From: Acidithiobacillus sp.
GTDB taxonomy: Bacteria; Pseudomonadota; Gammaproteobacteria; Acidithiobacillales; Acidithiobacillaceae
Length of the DNA: 37,680 nucleotides
Direction of reading: 5' to 3'
NCBI RefSeq assembly: GCF_027322205.1
Contig: NZ_DAHVHY010000013.1
Span: 1 to 37,680, forward strand
Position numbers and translations under genes: made by a program. The notes below the pieces were generated by a model. The model was given only the letters and a program-made list of their open reading frames with translations. It had not been told where the DNA came from and ran no database searches. Of the stretch, positions 34,544 through 37,680 are shown piece by piece; the stretch's first letter is position 1, and every line of letters starts with the position of its first letter.

Positions 34544-35572
34544 ATGTCGCAGGGGTTACTTGCAGAACCGATACGGGAAACCGCGTTAGCGGACCAGTTC
34601 GCTCGGCACGTCACTTACCTGCGAATTTCGGTGACTGAGCACTGCAACTTTCGCTGTGATTACTGCTCTCCTGAAGAGGGGACCCCCTTCTTCGCACGGG
34701 ACGACCATCTTCAGGCAGAAGAATATGACCGCCTGATTCGTATTTTCAGCGGGCTTGGCGTCCGCCATATGCGTTTTACGGGTGGTGAACCACTCATTCA
34801 TCCGCGGATTCTTTCTCTCGTCGGCTCCGCACGTCGTCATGGTGTGGGCAAGATCAGTATCAGTACGAATGGGTTACTGTTAGGGCGTCACGCCGAGGCA
34901 CTGCGTCAGGCAGGCGTCAATAATTTGAATATCAGTCTCGACAGTCTTGATCCTGAAGTCTTTGCACGGGTGACTCGGGGCGGTGACTTGCACTGTGTGC
35001 TGGACGGTATCGAAGCAGCTATTCTCGCGAAAATTCCACGGATTAAACTCAATGTCGTGCTGCTTCGCCGGGATAACGGAAACGGCCTGCTGGCGCTGGT
35101 GGCGTACGCGATGCAGCGCGGTATCGACATACGCTTTATTGAGACTATGCCCTTGGGCGCGGCTGGGGCGGGCGTCCAGGAAGTGCAATTTTTGAGCGCC
35201 GCGGAAGCCCAGCAAGTCATAGAGCAGCAATTTGGTCCGCTGCAACCCGTGACTAGGCCCGCGGATAATGGCCCTGCACGTCTCTATCAGCTTCCGGCAG
35301 TGCGCTCCCAGGTGGGCTTTATTACCCCCATCAGCAATGATTTTTGTGCAACCTGTAATCGGGTACGCCTCACAGCGGCGGGGCGCCTGGTGTATTGTCT
35401 GGGTCAGGATAGTGGATTGGAACTTTTGCCTCTCATGCGGGGGTCGAATAGCGACAGGCAGATTGCCGAGGCGATTACTCAGGGTATCTGGCGCGATAAA
35501 CCGGAACGGCATCAGTTTGTAAGTGATCCAAGCCGTTCTGCGCGGGTGTTCATGATGCGACTCGGGGGGTAG
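34544..35572 (+). CDS. moaA: GTP 3',8-cyclase MoaA
   Basis: MoaA is the radical-SAM enzyme for the first step of molybdenum-cofactor synthesis from GTP. The 342-residue protein shows the N-terminal cluster motif C34-x3-C38-x2-C41 (CNFRCDYC), the MRFTGGEPL segment, ISTNG, NISLDSLD, the C-terminal cluster site FCATCNRVRLTAAGRLVYC, and the conserved C-terminal Gly-Gly needed for catalysis. The ATG at 34544 follows AAGGAG by eight bases; the GTG at 34535 overlaps that site. With moaC upstream, the two Mo-cofactor genes bracket soeABC. Confidence 0.96.
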   Translation: MSQGLLAEPIRETALADQFARHVTYLRISVTEHCNFRCDYCSPEEGTPFFARDDHLQAEEYDRLIRIFSGLGVRHMRFTGGEPLIHPRILSLVGSARRHGVGKISISTNGLLLGRHAEALRQAGVNNLNISLDSLDPEVFARVTRGGDLHCVLDGIEAAILAKIPRIKLNVVLLRRDNGNGLLALVAYAMQRGIDIRFIETMPLGAAGAGVQEVQFLSAAEAQQVIEQQFGPLQPVTRPADNGPARLYQLPAVRSQVGFITPISNDFCATCNRVRLTAAGRLVYCLGQDSGLELLPLMRGSNSDRQIAEAITQGIWRDKPERHQFVSDPSRSARVFMMRLGG

Positions 35573-35584
35573 CCTTTGGGGTGT

Positions 35585-35633
35585 TTGACGTTTCCGGTAA
35601 CTGGTGCTACACGCAGTGAGGAGCATCGTGTAG
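35585..35633 (+). promoter_or_regulatory. Promoter with overlapping inverted repeat ahead of rhd-tusA-dsrE-hdr
   Basis: TTGACG (35585-35590) and, after 17 nt, TACACG (35608-35613) preceded by TGC give a -35 with five of six matches and an extended but weak -10. The -10 is embedded in the left arm of a perfect inverted repeat, CTACACG-N13-CGTGTAG (35607-35613 and 35627-35633), with arm centres 20 bp apart, i.e. about two helical turns. This geometry suits a dimeric repressor. No T run follows, so a terminator for moaA is less likely. Confidence 0.55.
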
Positions 35634-35676
35634 ACTACTCATCAATCAACTTTTCTTTCATGTAAACGAGTGACGC

Positions 35677-36009
35677 ATGTACGGTTTTCAAGAAATCACC
35701 GCCGATCAGCTCAAAGCCTTGACGGAACAGGGGGATGCGTTCACCTTGATTGATGTGCGCTCGCCCGGCGAAGTCGCACGGGGTGTCATTGATGGTGCCA
35801 GACACCTGCCTTTGCACCTGTTGCCTATGTCGTTGCAGCACATGGATAAATCGCAACCAGTGGTTTTTTACTGCCTGAGCGGTGGGCGTTCGGCACAGGC
35901 AGCTGCCTTCGCGGCGGCGCAGGGCTTCGGCCAAGTACTTAATTTGCGGGGAGGAATATCTGCCTGGGCCAATCTGGGCTTCCCCATTGTGCAGTTGTCT
36001 GGTCAATAA
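35677..36009 (+). CDS. rhd: Rhodanese (sulfurtransferase)
   Basis: A single-domain cytoplasmic rhodanese of 110 residues with the active-site loop CLSGGRS (C66) and the motifs LIDVRSPGEVARGVIDGARHLPL and LRGGISAWANLGFPI. It moves sulfane sulfur as a persulfide on C66. In Acidithiobacillus and related sulfur oxidisers rhd-tusA-dsrE precede the hdr genes and pass sulfur to the sHdr complex; the order here is the same. The gene is the first of the cluster. Confidence 0.93.
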   Translation: MYGFQEITADQLKALTEQGDAFTLIDVRSPGEVARGVIDGARHLPLHLLPMSLQHMDKSQPVVFYCLSGGRSAQAAAFAAAQGFGQVLNLRGGISAWANLGFPIVQLSGQ

Positions 36010-36129
36010 GGATACTCTAAAATAGGGGTGCTTAATCATCAAATCAAAATATTTGCCTTGCTGTTCATGCTTTTCCTGATAGAGTCTTGCAAGTAGTTTT
36101 TCAGACATCATAACCGAGGAGGTTAACCC

Positions 36130-36360
36130 ATGGTACAAGAAGACAAGGTACTCGACGCCCGCGGACTGAATTGCCCGTTGCCGATTCTCCGCACCAAGAA
36201 GGCGCTTGGTGAACTGACCTCTGGACAGGTCTTGAAGATCGTTGCTACTGATCCAGGCGCCGTAAAGGACTTTGAAGCATTTTCCAAGCAGACCAAGAAT
36301 CCGCTGCTGGATCAGGCGGAAGCCGCTGGCGAGTTCATCTTTTTTATCCAGAAGGCCTAA
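36130..36360 (+). CDS. tusA: TusA-family sulfur carrier
   Basis: A 76-residue cytoplasmic sulfur carrier with the conserved LDARGLNCPLPIL motif; C15 of CPxP takes the persulfide. A strong GAGGAGG lies eight bases before the ATG. TusA accepts sulfur from the rhodanese and DsrE proteins and is an essential donor of the sHdr pathway. A 120-nt gap separates it from rhd; a second promoter there is possible, but the hexamers I see (TTGCTG-N16-TAGAGT) are weak. Confidence 0.95.
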   Translation: MVQEDKVLDARGLNCPLPILRTKKALGELTSGQVLKIVATDPGAVKDFEAFSKQTKNPLLDQAEAAGEFIFFIQKA

Positions 36361-36404
36361 TTTAACAGGGTTGGGAAGCAAAGCCCGACCGGGAGCACAA
36401 AACA

Positions 36405-36875
36405 ATGGACGAGAAAAAGTTAGCAATTATTGCCACGAAGGGCACTCTGGATTGGGGCTATCCGCCCTTCATTCTGGCATCTACCGCAGCAGCGCTCGGC
36501 TATGGGGTTGAGATATTCTTCACCTTCTATGGCTTGCAGTTGTTGAAGAAGGACTTGAGCCATCTGCGCGTGAGCCCGCTCGGGAATCCCGCAATGCCGA
36601 TGCCGATACCGATGCCGACGCTGATGATGGTGCTTCCGGGTATGGAAGGAATGGCCACATCCATGATGAAGAGCAAAATGAAGGCAAAGGGTGTCGCTAG
36701 TCTTGAAGAGCTGCGTGAACTCTGTGTTGAAGCTGAAGTGCGGATGATTGCCTGTCAGATGACCGTTGATCTTTTCGAGTTTGATACGGCTGATTTCATT
36801 GATGGCATTGAACTTGGTGGCGCTGCCTCGTTCTTCGAGTTTGCCGGAGAGTCTGATATTACGCTCTTTATGTGA
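36405..36875 (+). CDS. dsrE: DsrE2-like sulfurtransferase
   Basis: The 156-residue protein belongs to the DsrE/DsrF-like group. KLAIIATKGTLDWGYPPFILASTAAALGYGVEIFFTFYGLQLLKK is typical, with a Met-rich middle (PMPIPMPTLMMVLPGM) and cysteines C107 and C117 in LCVEAEVRMIACQMTVDLF, where the family holds its persulfide. It works with TusA in sulfur transfer. The Met/Pro-rich loop is a known feature of DsrE2 types, which sit at the membrane in some species. It follows tusA by 44 nt and precedes hdrC by 64 nt. Confidence 0.92.
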   Translation: MDEKKLAIIATKGTLDWGYPPFILASTAAALGYGVEIFFTFYGLQLLKKDLSHLRVSPLGNPAMPMPIPMPTLMMVLPGMEGMATSMMKSKMKAKGVASLEELRELCVEAEVRMIACQMTVDLFEFDTADFIDGIELGGAASFFEFAGESDITLFM

Positions 36876-36939
36876 ACTACCGATCTGCACAGATGGTCAA
36901 CAGGGGTGACGTAATTAATTGCGAGCGAGGAGCGAGTAA

Positions 36940-37626
36940 ATGGCGACTTACGCTGAGATGAAAGAGATGTTTGACGAAGTCCGCGCGGATTTTCGTTATG
37001 ACCACGAACTCAATGGATGTTTGAATTGTGGCATTTGTACGGCTACCTGCCCGTCTGCGCAGTTCTATGATTACAGTCCTCGTGAAATTGTTCAATTATT
37101 GTGGACAGAAAATGTCGAGCAAATATATGATGCGATGCAGGAAAAAATCTGGGCTTGCGCGCAGTGCATGACCTGCGCAGCGCGTTGTCCCTTCAAGAAT
37201 TCTCCTGGTGGTCTGGTCATGATCATGCGCGAAGTTTCTATTCGCCATGGCATGCAGTCGGCGAAAGATGTGCTGCGTCCCTTCGGTCGCGTCATGCTCA
37301 AACTGATCACCACGGGCAACCAACTCTCTCCAGACATGATTCAGCCCGATCATTTTCCGGATTGGGGTCCCAATATCCAGAAGGTCGAAGGTGATCTGCG
37401 GATCCTGCGTAAAGCTATCCCGGTGCGCACCTTGCAAACCGTGGAAACGGCGTGGGAAGTTTCGCTGAAAACCTCCGTGGAGATGTACACCATCTGGGAA
37501 ATGACAGGCGTACTCAAATCCTTGGAAACCATGGACGAGAATCTCTTTGATGTTATTGAAGATTTCATTGACGAGAAGCGTGAAGATTATGAAGACTGGC
37601 TCGCGAGCCAGAGTGATAAGGACTGA
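36940..37626 (+). CDS. hdrC: HdrC-like iron-sulfur subunit of the sHdr complex
   Basis: A 228-residue protein with two [4Fe-4S] ferredoxin motifs: C27-x2-C30-x2-C33-x3-C37 (CLNCGICTATC) and C73-x2-C76-x2-C79-x3-C83 (CAQCMTCAARC). It transfers electrons within the cytoplasmic sHdr complex, which oxidises sulfane sulfur (from TusA) to sulfite. The C-terminal 100 residues are helical and end in an acidic tail. GAGGAG lies eight bases before the ATG. The downstream hdrB starts ten bases after the stop, consistent with hdrC-hdrB-hdrA order. Confidence 0.94.
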   Translation: MATYAEMKEMFDEVRADFRYDHELNGCLNCGICTATCPSAQFYDYSPREIVQLLWTENVEQIYDAMQEKIWACAQCMTCAARCPFKNSPGGLVMIMREVSIRHGMQSAKDVLRPFGRVMLKLITTGNQLSPDMIQPDHFPDWGPNIQKVEGDLRILRKAIPVRTLQTVETAWEVSLKTSVEMYTIWEMTGVLKSLETMDENLFDVIEDFIDEKREDYEDWLASQSDKD

Positions 37627-37680
37627 GGAGACCATCATGAGCGACAACAGCACGCAGCAGGGCGTAGCGGGTCACGGCGC
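37626..37680. repeat. Terminal inverted repeat, right copy (hdrB start)
   Basis: Exact reverse complement of bases 1-55. Identity begins at the last base of the hdrC stop codon and runs through the hdrB ribosome-binding site and first codons to the end. See the left copy for interpretation. Confidence 0.9.
37637..37680 (+). CDS. hdrB: HdrB-like subunit, N-terminal fragment
   Basis: An ATG at 37637, ten bases after the hdrC stop and with GAGGAG overlapping that stop, opens a frame that runs off the right end after 14 codons (MSDNSTQQGVAGHG). The identity is inferred from the conserved order rhd-tusA-dsrE-hdrC-hdrB in Acidithiobacillus; no CCG motif is visible yet. The same codons start a second copy at the left end in opposite orientation. 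Confidence 0.7.
   Translation, partial: MSDNSTQQGVAGHG

Noticed and set aside
36050-36090. Sigma70 promoter for tusA (TTGCTG-N16-TAGAGT)
   Set aside because: Both hexamers are weak and the spacing is short; read-through from the rhd promoter is enough to explain expression.

Overview
The window looks like a complete contig from an acidophilic sulfur-oxidising gammaproteobacterium-like chemolithotroph, most probably Acidithiobacillus or a close relative (Acidithiobacillia). The taxon is inferred from gene content: an rhd-tusA-dsrE-hdrC-hdrB cluster in the order known from Acidithiobacillus, a sox cluster behind a sigma54-dependent TspS/TspR-type two-component system, and a cytoplasmic SoeABC-type sulfite dehydrogenase. 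No rRNA, tRNA, CRISPR array or insertion sequence was seen.

The left part (1-20,100) is mostly housekeeping on the minus strand: a small gene with a RimK-like ATP-grasp ligase (plus strand), then plsC, gmhB, glyS, glyQ; a signalling module of a FimV-like TPR membrane protein, a pseudo-receiver, a small GTPase and two roadblock-type proteins; an L,D-transpeptidase with an altered active-site motif; ydcF-like, lipA, lipB, ybeD, dacA, rodA, mreD, mreC, mreB. Between mreD and rodA, where mrdA (PBP2) belongs, only a 466-nt remnant with both ends recognisable remains.

The right part (20,100-37,680) is a sulfur-oxidation island. On the minus strand, a tandem PhnD-like periplasmic protein is translationally coupled to the histidine kinase TspS, followed by the sigma54 activator TspR, a good sigma54 promoter, then soxY, soxZ, an unknown exported protein, a DUF302 protein, soxB and a strong terminator. 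soxXA are absent here. On the plus strand lie moaC, soeABC and moaA (molybdenum-cofactor genes bracketing a molybdoenzyme), then rhd, tusA, dsrE, hdrC and the start of hdrB. These fit one scheme: periplasmic thiosulfate is handled by Sox proteins, sulfane sulfur is passed by Rhd/TusA/DsrE to the sHdr complex in the cytoplasm, and the resulting sulfite is oxidised by SoeABC.

The first and last 55 bases are exact reverse complements and both carry the ribosome-binding site and first 14 codons of hdrB. So a second hdrB start with its own sigma70 promoter faces out of the left end. This suggests that a near-identical hdrB (or longer block) occurs twice in inverted orientation around this segment.
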